DNA of 51,675 nt. Source: Candidatus Woesearchaeota archaeon. GTDB taxonomy: Archaea > Nanobdellota > Nanobdellia > SCGC-AAA011-G17 > GW2011-AR18. The notes beneath the pieces are model-generated. The model did no database searches and had not been told where the DNA came from. It saw only the letters and a list, made by a program, of their open reading frames with translations. The stretch covers positions 1-51,675 of the forward strand of contig JAGVZM010000005.1 in assembly GCA_018302545.1 (NCBI GenBank), given 5' to 3'. Shown here one piece after another: positions 18,505-27,112 of the stretch. Both the position numbers and the translations under genes were made by a program. Positions within the stretch are counted from its first letter, which is position 1. Every line of letters starts with the position of its first letter.

Positions 18505-19353
18505 ATGGTTTTTGAGGATTTAGTTAGACCTAGAGATGCTAAGAAGCACCCTAAAATGATGTTCTTTTTAGGTTTGTTGTTTTCTTTGTTAGCTGTAGCT
18601 TTTGGTTTATTTTTATTTCCTGGACAGACTAGTTTGGTCATTGTTTTTTTAGTGGTTATAATGTGCGTCCCTTTAATGTATTTTACTTTAAGACAAGAAG
18701 AAGAACAAGATCTTAAAATTGATAATGAGTTTTGGTTATTAAGAGAGCATGGTAAGGCTATAAACTTTTTGATGTATTTATTTTTTGGTCTTGTTGTTGG
18801 ATTTACTTTATTTTATGTTTTTTCTCCTGAGAAGTTAGTTAGTGAAGTTTTTAATCTTCAATTAAATACAATAAAACAGATTAATGGTAATCTAGTTAGT
18901 GGTGCTTATATTTTGGATAGTTTTTTTGCTATTCTTTTTAATAACCTTAAAGTTTTGTTATTCTGTTTATTGTTTGCTGTATTTTTTGGAGCTGGTGCAA
19001 TATTTATATTAACGTGGAATGCATCTGTTATAAGTGCTGCTGTTGGTACTTATGTTAGGAATGGTCTAGCTGAGTCTGTTTCAGCTTTAGGATTTAGTAA
19101 GTTATCTTTATATTTTCAGTTGATCTTAGCTGGTTTGTTTAGATATATGTTACATGGTGTCTTTGAAATTGTTGCTTATTTTATAGGGGGTTTAGCAGGA
19201 GGGTTAATTTCTATGGCTGTTGTTAATAAAAAAGTTAGATTAGTAAAACTTAAAAGGGTGATAAGAGATGCTTCTTTCTTAGTGGGAGCAGCGGTTTTGT
19301 TGCTTTTAATAGGAGCCATAGTAGAGGTGTTGGTTACGCCTTTATTTTTTTAG
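18505..19353 (+). CDS. SpoIIM-like stage II sporulation M family membrane protein
   Basis: Multi-TM; FNNLKVLLFCLLFAVFFGAGAIFILTWNASVISAAVGTYV and LHGVFEIVAYFIGGLAGGLIS. Confidence 0.75.
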   Translation: MVFEDLVRPRDAKKHPKMMFFLGLLFSLLAVAFGLFLFPGQTSLVIVFLVVIMCVPLMYFTLRQEEEQDLKIDNEFWLLREHGKAINFLMYLFFGLVVGFTLFYVFSPEKLVSEVFNLQLNTIKQINGNLVSGAYILDSFFAILFNNLKVLLFCLLFAVFFGAGAIFILTWNASVISAAVGTYVRNGLAESVSALGFSKLSLYFQLILAGLFRYMLHGVFEIVAYFIGGLAGGLISMAVVNKKVRLVKLKRVIRDASFLVGAAVLLLLIGAIVEVLVTPLFF

Positions 19354-19356
19354 AAA

Positions 19357-21984
19357 ATGAATAAAGACATTAAAAAATATTTAGGAATTGCACATAACTT
19401 TTTTAAGAAAAATGGATGGTGGCTACAATATCTAGTTTTAATTCTAATAATTTTAATTGGAGTTTATATAAGAGTACAACCAATACCTAATTTAGTAGAT
19501 CAAACTACAGGTGAATATATCTCTTTAGAGTTAGATTCTACTTATTTCTATAGACTAGCTCAGGAAATAGCTCAAAATGGTAAATTAAATGAGACGGATA
19601 GTATGGTGTCTGCTCCTTTAGGACAACCTAATATTTTTTATGAGGTATATACTGCCTATTTTGTTGCTTATTTATGGAAAGTGTTAAGCTTTTTTGATGG
19701 TTCTTTAACAGTTGAATATGTTGATTTAATCTATCCTATTCTTGCAACTGCTATAATGAGCTTATTTTTGTTTTTATTATTAAGAAGGATTTTAGGTTGG
19801 AAAGTTGCTTTATTATCTACTTTAATTTTAAATGTTATTCCCTCTTTTTTATTTAGAAGTTTAGGTGGCAGTTCGGACCATGACATCTTAGTAATGATGT
19901 TTGTGGTTATGGTGTTTTATTTTTATTTTGTTGCTTGGCAATCAACTAAACTTAGAAATAATATCTTATTTGCAGTTATTACTGGTTTGCTTACTTATTT
20001 TGCTGATATTAGTGGAGGAGCCAGTTTGTTTATATTTACAATTATAGGAATTACTGTTTTGATAAATATTCTATTAAATAAATTTGATAAAAAAGATTTT
20101 TATGTTTTATTAATCTGGTTATTAACTTTTAGTATTTTAATACAATTTTTTGGTATAGGTGTAAAGTTTTATTTAATGTCTTTAACAACTATACCTGCAT
20201 ATTTTGCTTTATTAGTTGGATTTTTTGATTTTATATTATTTAAATTAGATTATTATAAATATATTAGAGAACATGTTAAATATAATTTACCTAATGGAAT
20301 TATAAGTTTAATATTTTCTGTAGTTTTTGGGTTTATTTTTGCTTTGATATTTATTGGGATTAATAACCTCATAGCTAACTTTTTGGATATGTATACTTAT
20401 GTTTTTAAAGCATTTCAATATGGTAGGGTTGGTATTACTGTAGCTGAAAATAGAAGATCTTATGTTGTTGATCTTTTTGCTCAATTTGGTGTTTTATATG
20501 TTTGGTTATTTATATTAGGTATGATTTTATTATTTTTTAAATCTATGAAATCTTTATCTAATACTATTAGAAATAAGTTAGTAGTAGTTTTTACTGTGTT
20601 TTTATTACTTTATATATTTTCTAGATATTCATCTAATTCAGTTTTAAATGGGGAGAGTACATTATCCCAGATTTTGTTAATAGGTGGAATATTCTTATTT
20701 TTAATTTATTATATCTATACTTATTTTAGATCTTATTATAAAGACCCTTCTTTGTTTAAATCTCTTCATGATATAGAACACAAATATTTATTTATTATAA
20801 TCTGGGGTTTAATTATGGCTATTGCTTCTACTACAGCTATTAGATTATTTTTTGAATTCTCAGTTATTTTTGTTATATTGGTAGCTTACTTTTTTGTTTT
20901 TGTTATTGATCTTTTTAGTAAACTGGAATATACAATTGTTAAATATTTAGGTGTTTTAGCGGTTTTATTAATTTTGTTTAGTCCATTTTCATTTGCTAAA
21001 GGCTTTGTTTATGAGGATTATGAGAGGAGTTTTAATCAGGCTAAATTTTCTGGACCAGGGTATAATACCCAATGGCAGTTAGCAGGTAAATGGGCTAGAG
21101 AGAATACAGATGTAGGAAGTACTTTTGTTCATTGGTGGGATTATGGTTATTGGGTACAAAGCGGATTTGATAGGCCTACAGTTACTGATGGTGGAAATAA
21201 AATTCATTGGTGGAATCATTTAATAGGTAGAAATGTTTTAACTGAGACTAACCTTACAATACCTCTTAAATTTATGAAAGCACACAACGTTAGTCATTTA
21301 TTAATAATTAATGATGAAATTGGTAAATATCCTGCTTATTCTAGTATAGGAAGTGATGAAAAAGGGGATAAAACTAGTTATCTTGTTACCTATCTTTTAG
21401 ATCCTGCAAATTCTAAAGAGACTAGAAACTCTACTTTGTTGTTTTATAGGGGAGGTTTTCCTCTTGATGAAGACTTTGTTTATAATGGGCAGGTTTATCC
21501 TAAAGGCCAAGCTGGAATAGGTGCAGTAATTTTACCTATTCAGAATGTTGAAAATTCATCTTTAGTTATTGGGCAACCAAGTGTGATTCTTGTTCATGGA
21601 AATCAGCAAATTACCTTGAGTATGAAGTGTGTTTATATAGATAGAATTTATAATTTTGATAATTATTCCTATCCTGGTTGTTTTAGAGTTATGCCTCTTA
21701 TAAGAAACAATCAAGCTAATAATTTTGGTGCTGGTATTCTTATCTCTCCTAAAGTAACTGATACTTTGTTTGCTAGGCTATTTTTATTTAATGAAAAACA
21801 TCCTAATTATGAACTAGCTTATGATGATAGTTATAGAACTCCTTTAGCTTTATATAATGGGGTAATGATAGGTCCTTTGAAGATCTGGGAAATAAATTAT
21901 CCTAATAATTTGACTTTAACAGAGGAAGAATTAGAATTCTTTTTGAGAACTACTTATCCAGATGAAAACCTGAGTAGAGTTTGA
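19357..21984 (+). CDS. aglB: Oligosaccharyltransferase STT3/AglB
   Basis: Many TMs; GGSSDHDI; catalytic-region motif HWWDYGYWVQSGFDRPTVTDGG. Confidence 0.9.
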   Translation: MNKDIKKYLGIAHNFFKKNGWWLQYLVLILIILIGVYIRVQPIPNLVDQTTGEYISLELDSTYFYRLAQEIAQNGKLNETDSMVSAPLGQPNIFYEVYTAYFVAYLWKVLSFFDGSLTVEYVDLIYPILATAIMSLFLFLLLRRILGWKVALLSTLILNVIPSFLFRSLGGSSDHDILVMMFVVMVFYFYFVAWQSTKLRNNILFAVITGLLTYFADISGGASLFIFTIIGITVLINILLNKFDKKDFYVLLIWLLTFSILIQFFGIGVKFYLMSLTTIPAYFALLVGFFDFILFKLDYYKYIREHVKYNLPNGIISLIFSVVFGFIFALIFIGINNLIANFLDMYTYVFKAFQYGRVGITVAENRRSYVVDLFAQFGVLYVWLFILGMILLFFKSMKSLSNTIRNKLVVVFTVFLLLYIFSRYSSNSVLNGESTLSQILLIGGIFLFLIYYIYTYFRSYYKDPSLFKSLHDIEHKYLFIIIWGLIMAIASTTAIRLFFEFSVIFVILVAYFFVFVIDLFSKLEYTIVKYLGVLAVLLILFSPFSFAKGFVYEDYERSFNQAKFSGPGYNTQWQLAGKWARENTDVGSTFVHWWDYGYWVQSGFDRPTVTDGGNKIHWWNHLIGRNVLTETNLTIPLKFMKAHNVSHLLIINDEIGKYPAYSSIGSDEKGDKTSYLVTYLLDPANSKETRNSTLLFYRGGFPLDEDFVYNGQVYPKGQAGIGAVILPIQNVENSSLVIGQPSVILVHGNQQITLSMKCVYIDRIYNFDNYSYPGCFRVMPLIRNNQANNFGAGILISPKVTDTLFARLFLFNEKHPNYELAYDDSYRTPLALYNGVMIGPLKIWEINYPNNLTLTEEELEFFLRTTYPDENLSRV

Positions 21985-22023
21985 TTAGATAGATTTAAAT
22001 ATAATTTTTTATTCTCGGTTTTT

Positions 22024-22581
22024 ATGGTTAATTATGAAAGTGTTTTTATTCATCCAACTGCAATGGTTGAAGATGAGGTAACTATCGGTGAAGGCACTAA
22101 GATATGGGCTTTTACACATGTTAGAAGTGGTGCAAGGATAGGTAAAAATTGTGTAATAGGTGAGAGGGTATATGTTGATTCTGGTGTTGTTATAGGAGAT
22201 AATTGTAAAATACAAAATTTAGCTCAGTTATATAGAAGATTAACTTTGGAAAATGGTGTTTTTGTTGGACCAGGTGTAATGTTTGCTAATGACCTACTAC
22301 CTAGGGCTATTAATCTAGATGGAAGTTTAAAATCAGATAGTGATTGGGAAGTCTTGGAAACTAGAGTTGGAATTGGTGCTGCTATTGGAATGGGAAGTAT
22401 AGTTGGTCCTGGAAGAAAAATTGGAGAATATGCTTTAATTGGAATGGGAAGTTTAGTTACAAGAGATGTTGAAGCATATAATTTAGTATTTGGGAATCCT
22501 GCAAAATTTCAAGGTTATAGGTGTAAATGTGGTGAAAATGTTGAGAGATTAATTAGGGATTGCTCTCATAGGAAAAAATAG
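22024..22581 (+). CDS. Left-handed beta-helix N-acetyltransferase (WbpD-like)
   Basis: Hexapeptide repeats VTIGEGTKIWAFTHVRSGARIGKNCVIGERVYVDSGVVIGDNCKIQN; C-terminal Cys-rich tail. Confidence 0.85.
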   Translation: MVNYESVFIHPTAMVEDEVTIGEGTKIWAFTHVRSGARIGKNCVIGERVYVDSGVVIGDNCKIQNLAQLYRRLTLENGVFVGPGVMFANDLLPRAINLDGSLKSDSDWEVLETRVGIGAAIGMGSIVGPGRKIGEYALIGMGSLVTRDVEAYNLVFGNPAKFQGYRCKCGENVERLIRDCSHRKK

Positions 22582-22597
22582 TTTTAATTTTTTACTT

Positions 22598-22743
22598 GTG
22601 ACCTCCTCTCGCACTCTAAAGAGTGGAGCTTCCAGTGTCTATTGCTCTAAAAAAAGAGCTCACCACGTATAGTTCCTGATTCATAGACAAAAGCAACCTT
22701 TCATCTCCAACAGGCTTAAATTCCCGTAAGTCCTACGGTATTT
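22598..22743 (-). pseudogene. Decayed TnpB C-terminus and IS200/IS605-type right-end/omegaRNA-like scar
   Basis: Minus strand encodes EFKPVGDERLLLSMNQEL...GSSTL* with an in-frame stop and apparent frameshift, and ends TGGAAGCTCCACTCTTTAGAGTGCGAGAGGAGGTCAC, resembling tnpB right-end hairpins. Confidence 0.7.
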
Positions 22744-22795
22744 GTTTTCTTAAAAAAGAAAAACATTATCTCTTATCTTTATATTTAGCCTACAT

Positions 22796-22963
22796 CTATT
22801 GCATTTCTAAATCCTCTTTCAGTTTTTTTATTTGCAACGCAATATCATTTAAAAAAATATTTTCTGTTAGTTTCTTCCACTTTACAAATATATTTTTCTT
22901 ATAGTAATTATAGAGTTTTATTTTAAAAAGCTTTACGCAGGTCCCCTGTGTCGTGTCGTCCAT
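22796..22963 (-). CDS. Possible small basic protein, 55 aa
   Basis: Manual ORF MDDTTQGTCVKLFKIKLYNYYKKNIFVKWKKLTENIFLNDIALQIKKLKEDLEMQ* with AT-rich TATA-like upstream sequence. Confidence 0.25.
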   Translation of the reverse strand: MDDTTQGTCVKLFKIKLYNYYKKNIFVKWKKLTENIFLNDIALQIKKLKEDLEMQ

Positions 22964-23116
22964 TATTGTTCTTTATTATATATTTTATATAAGATTTATC
23001 AAGCAATTCATCCATAACCTAAAGGATTATGGTTTTCTTACTTAATTTTTCATAAAACTTATTAAAAATAGTTCACTAACCAAATATTTATAAATTCACC
23101 ATATTTTGTTTTTTTA

Positions 23117-24130
23117 ATGTTAAATCCAAGTGTTTTAGTTCCTTTGGGAGTATTAATAATTACTTTTGTAGTTACTTATCTTCTTGTTAGATGGTGGATT
23201 AAAAGGGCACAGGCCCCTAATGTTAATCTTGTTGGCAAAGATATGAATAAACTAGGTGATAAAAAGGTTGCTGAGATGGGTGGTTTGCCTGTTCTTGTTG
23301 GTTTTGTTTTTGGTTTATTGGTTTATCTTATTTATAGGACTTTTATTAGGAATGATATTGATTTTAATATAAATATAATCTCTTCATTGGCTACTTTAGT
23401 TTTAATAGGGCTTATAGGTGTGGCAGATGATCTTTTGGGTTGGAAGATTGGCTTGAAACCTTGGCAAAAACCAATACTTTGTTTTTTAGCAACATTACCA
23501 ATTGCTGTTGTGAATTATAATTTAAGTATTGTTAATGTTCCTCTTTTTGGTGATATTAATTTAGGTTTATTTTATCCTTTACTTTTAGTTCCTTTTTTTG
23601 TATCTTGTTTTTCTAATGGATATAATTTGTTTGCTGGTTATAATGGTTTAGAAGCTAGTATGGGTGTTGTTATATTAACTACTCTGGGTTTTGTAGCATG
23701 GTATAATGGATTAGGTAAAGTTTCAATGATGGCTTTTATTATGGTTGCTGCCTTAATCGCTTTTTTATTTTTTAATTGGTGTCCAGCTAAAGTTTTTCCT
23801 GGAGATACTTTAACGCTTGTAGTTGGAGCTATGATTATGATCTTAGCTGTTTATGGAAATATGATAAAACTTGCTTTCTTTTTGTTTATCCCTTATTTTA
23901 TAGATTTAGCTTTACTATTTAGAGCTAGAAGTATTAAAGTAGAAGCTTTTGGAAAGCCTAAGAAAGATGGTAGTTTGGATTTACCTTACAAAAGATGTTA
24001 TGATACTACACATATTGCTATTTTAATTTTAAAGAAGATTAAGAAAAAGGCTTATGAGTGGGAGGTTGTTACTTTATTAATTTTATTTGAGATATTACTT
24101 GTTTTAATTTCTATATTGGTGGTGTTATGA
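23117..24130 (+). CDS. UDP-GlcNAc-1-phosphate transferase-like (MraY/WecA/AglH family)
   Basis: VAEMGGLPVLVGF, GVADDLLGWKIGLKPWQKP, NGYNLFAGYNGLEASMG, FNWCPAKVFPGDTLTLVVG. Confidence 0.9.
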   Translation: MLNPSVLVPLGVLIITFVVTYLLVRWWIKRAQAPNVNLVGKDMNKLGDKKVAEMGGLPVLVGFVFGLLVYLIYRTFIRNDIDFNINIISSLATLVLIGLIGVADDLLGWKIGLKPWQKPILCFLATLPIAVVNYNLSIVNVPLFGDINLGLFYPLLLVPFFVSCFSNGYNLFAGYNGLEASMGVVILTTLGFVAWYNGLGKVSMMAFIMVAALIAFLFFNWCPAKVFPGDTLTLVVGAMIMILAVYGNMIKLAFFLFIPYFIDLALLFRARSIKVEAFGKPKKDGSLDLPYKRCYDTTHIAILILKKIKKKAYEWEVVTLLILFEILLVLISILVVL

Positions 24131-25098
24131 AAATTGGTGTTATAGGTGTTGGTAATATGGGAAGACATCATGTTAGGCTTTACAAAGAACTAGGGGTTTT
24201 ATGTTGTATATCTGATATAAATGGTGAATTAGCTAAACAGGTCTCTGAAAAATATGGTTGTAATTATTATGAAGATTATAATGAGATGTTAAATAATGAG
24301 AAATTAGATGCTGTTAGTGTTGCTGTTCCAACTTCATTACATAAGAAAGTTTCTATAGATGTTATTTCTAAAGGTGTTAATTTATTAATAGAGAAACCAA
24401 TTGCTGAAAACTTAAAAGATGCTAAAGATATTATTGATGCTGCAAAAGAGAGGGGGCTTAAACTTATGGTTGGACATGTTGAAAGATTTAATCCTGCTGT
24501 TCAAAGATTAAAAAAGATTTTAGATGAGGGAAAGTTAGGTAAAGTAACTTCTGTAGTAGCTAAGAGGGTTGGTTTATTTCCCTCACAAGTTAGAGATGCT
24601 AATATTATTATTGATTTAGCAGTACATGACATAGATGTGATGAATTTCCTTTTTGGTTCATGTGGTAAGATAGTGGGATCTAGTGGTGGAGTTGCTTTAG
24701 ATGCAGGAAGGGAGGATTATGCTCATATAATGTTAGATTATAATGGTATAGGAAATTTTATTCAAGTTAATTGGATAACACCTATAAAGATTAGGCAACT
24801 TTCAATAACTGGTACTAAAGGACATGCTGAATTGAATTATTTAACACAAGAACTTGTTCTTTATGAAACAAATTATGAAAAAGAGTTTGATAATTATGGA
24901 GATTTTATTGTTAAGTTTGGTGTTCCAGCTAAGATTAGGATGGAATTTCCACATGAAGAGCCTTTAAAAAATGAATTAAAAGAATTTATTTCTTGTCTTA
25001 AAGAGAACAGACAACCCCAAGTAGATCCTGAAAATGCCTTTAATGTTTTAAGCTTGGCAATTGATGCTTTAGGTAAGATAAGAGGATATACTTTATGA
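24127..25098 (+). CDS. Gfo/Idh/MocA family oxidoreductase (WbpB-like)
   Basis: MKIGVIGVGNMGRHHVRLYKEL; INLLIEKPIAEN-like segment; VGHVERFNPAV; DLAVHDIDVMNFL. Confidence 0.85.
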   Translation: MKIGVIGVGNMGRHHVRLYKELGVLCCISDINGELAKQVSEKYGCNYYEDYNEMLNNEKLDAVSVAVPTSLHKKVSIDVISKGVNLLIEKPIAENLKDAKDIIDAAKERGLKLMVGHVERFNPAVQRLKKILDEGKLGKVTSVVAKRVGLFPSQVRDANIIIDLAVHDIDVMNFLFGSCGKIVGSSGGVALDAGREDYAHIMLDYNGIGNFIQVNWITPIKIRQLSITGTKGHAELNYLTQELVLYETNYEKEFDNYGDFIVKFGVPAKIRMEFPHEEPLKNELKEFISCLKENRQPQVDPENAFNVLSLAIDALGKIRGYTL

Positions 25099-26165
25099 TC
25101 TCTCTAGCTAGACCATTAATAAGCGATGAGGAGAAAAATGAGGTTAAGAAGGTTTTAGATTCTGGTATTTTGGCTCAGGGTGAAAAAGTAAAAAATTTTG
25201 AAGAAGATTTTGCTAATTATTGTGGTGTTAAATATGGTATTGCCGTTAATAGTGGAACTGCTGCACTACATTTGGCACTTATTGCAAATAAGATAAGTAA
25301 AGGTGATGAAGTTATAACTACTCCTTTTAGTTTTATAGCTACTGTAAATACTATTAAAATGGCAGGTGCTAAGCCTGTTTTTGTTGATATAAATGAAGAT
25401 ACTTTTAATATTGATGAAACTAAAATTGAAGAAGTTATTACAGATAAAACAAAAGCCATAATGCCTGTGCATCTTTATGGAAATCCTTGTAATATGAAAG
25501 AAATTATGAATCTTGCTAATAATTATGATCTTAAGGTAATAGAGGATGCTTGTCAAGCACATGGTGCAATGTATAATGATAGTAAAGTAGGAAGTTTTGG
25601 TACTGGTACTTTTAGTTTTTATCCAACTAAAAATATGACTACAGGTGAGGGGGGTATTATTACAACTAATGATCCTGATATAAATGAAATGTGCAGAAAA
25701 TTAAGACAGCATGGTATGGCACAGAGATATAGTTATGAATGTTTAGGTTATAATTATAGAATGACTGATATTGGTGCTGCTATTGGAGTTATACAATTAA
25801 AGAAATTAGATTTTTGGAATGAGAAAAGAATAGAGAATGCTAACTTATTAAGTAGTTTACTTAAGGATGTTAATGGGATTATTACTCCTAAAGTAGATAG
25901 TAGTACTAAACATGTTTTTCATCAATATACAATTAGAGTTACAAATTCATTTGGAAAAACAAGAGATGAAGTAATTAATCTGTTAAACGATGCTGGAATA
26001 GGCAATGCTATCTTTTATCCAAGGCCTTTGTATTATTATTCACATGTTGGATTTAATGGTAAATTAGAAGTTACAGAAAAAGTTTGTAATGAAGTAATAT
26101 CCTTACCAATACATCCGAATTTAAGTGAAGATGATCTACATAGAATTGCTGAGGTATTTATTTAA
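25095..26165 (+). CDS. DegT/DnrJ/EryC1 family PLP aminotransferase (WbpE-like)
   Basis: NSGTAALHLAL, EDACQAHGA, FSFYPTKNMTTGEGGIITT, RQHGMAQRYSYECLGYNYRMTDIGAAIG. Confidence 0.9.
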   Translation: MISLARPLISDEEKNEVKKVLDSGILAQGEKVKNFEEDFANYCGVKYGIAVNSGTAALHLALIANKISKGDEVITTPFSFIATVNTIKMAGAKPVFVDINEDTFNIDETKIEEVITDKTKAIMPVHLYGNPCNMKEIMNLANNYDLKVIEDACQAHGAMYNDSKVGSFGTGTFSFYPTKNMTTGEGGIITTNDPDINEMCRKLRQHGMAQRYSYECLGYNYRMTDIGAAIGVIQLKKLDFWNEKRIENANLLSSLLKDVNGIITPKVDSSTKHVFHQYTIRVTNSFGKTRDEVINLLNDAGIGNAIFYPRPLYYYSHVGFNGKLEVTEKVCNEVISLPIHPNLSEDDLHRIAEVFI

Positions 26166-26188
26166 AATTTATATTTTAGGTGTAAGAA

Positions 26189-26677
26189 ATGTCGAAATCT
26201 AAAACTTTACTTATTGTTTTTGGTACAGGCGGACATACTAGCCAGATGTTGAAGCTGATTAATTTATTAGGGAATAAATTTAATTATGCATTTGTTATAC
26301 AAAAGGAAGATCCTTTGGCTCAGAATAAAATTAATGTTGAAGGTAAGGTTTTTTTTGTTAATAATCCTAGATTGTATGCTGAGTCTTATTTTGTTTCTTT
26401 TTTGAGGACATTAAGGAGTTTATATCAGACTTTTTTAATATTGATTAAGAGCAATTCTGATGCTGTTATTACTGCAGGTCCAGGAGTGGGAGTTCCATTT
26501 TGTTATTTAGCTAAAATCTTTGGTAAAAAAGTTATTTTTTTAGAAAGTTGGTCTAGGGTTTATAATAAATCTTTATCTGGAAAATTAGTTTATCCTATAG
26601 CAGATTTGTTTTTTGTTCAATGGGAAGATTTAAAAAAAAAATATCCTAAGGCTATTTATGCTGGGAGGTTAGCTTGA
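26189..26677 (+). CDS. Alg14-like glycosyltransferase subunit
   Basis: LLIVFGTGGHTSQML...DAVITAGPGVGVPFCYLAKIFGKKVIFLESWSRV. Confidence 0.85.
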   Translation: MSKSKTLLIVFGTGGHTSQMLKLINLLGNKFNYAFVIQKEDPLAQNKINVEGKVFFVNNPRLYAESYFVSFLRTLRSLYQTFLILIKSNSDAVITAGPGVGVPFCYLAKIFGKKVIFLESWSRVYNKSLSGKLVYPIADLFFVQWEDLKKKYPKAIYAGRLA

Positions 26678-27111
26678 TATTTGTAACTGTAGGTACTTCT
26701 AGAGTAGGATTTAATTCTTTAATAAGGCAGGTTGATAATTTGAAAATTAATGAAGATATAATTTGTCAGATTGGTAATGGTAAATATATTCCTAAAAATT
26801 GCAAATGGTTTAAATTTGAAAGTTCTCTTATTAATTATTTTAAGAAGGCTAGATTAATTATTACTCATGATGGTGCAGGTACTTTATTTGAGTTATTAAA
26901 ATTGGGGAAAAAGGTTATTGTTATTCAAAATCCTGATGTTATTTCTAATCCTGATTTAGCTTTAAAATTAAGTCAAGAAAAATATGTTATTTGGTGTAAA
27001 AATATTAATGATCTTTCTAGTTCTGTTATTAATTCTAAAAATTTTAAATACAGTAAATATCAATCACCTAAATGTGAAATTAATTTAAATATAGAGGGGT
27101 TTTTGAAATAG
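26674..27111 (+). CDS. Alg13-like glycosyltransferase subunit
   Basis: IFVTVGTSRVGFNSLIRQVD...ITHDGAGTLFELLKLGKKVIVIQNP; ATG-less (TTG) start overlapping the Alg14-like gene. Confidence 0.85.
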   Translation: MIFVTVGTSRVGFNSLIRQVDNLKINEDIICQIGNGKYIPKNCKWFKFESSLINYFKKARLIITHDGAGTLFELLKLGKKVIVIQNPDVISNPDLALKLSQEKYVIWCKNINDLSSSVINSKNFKYSKYQSPKCEINLNIEGFLK

Positions 27112-27112
27112 A

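Noticed and set aside
25217-25562. Two minus-strand ORFs inside the WbpE-like aminotransferase
   Set aside because: Antisense, mutually overlapping, no recognisable domain.
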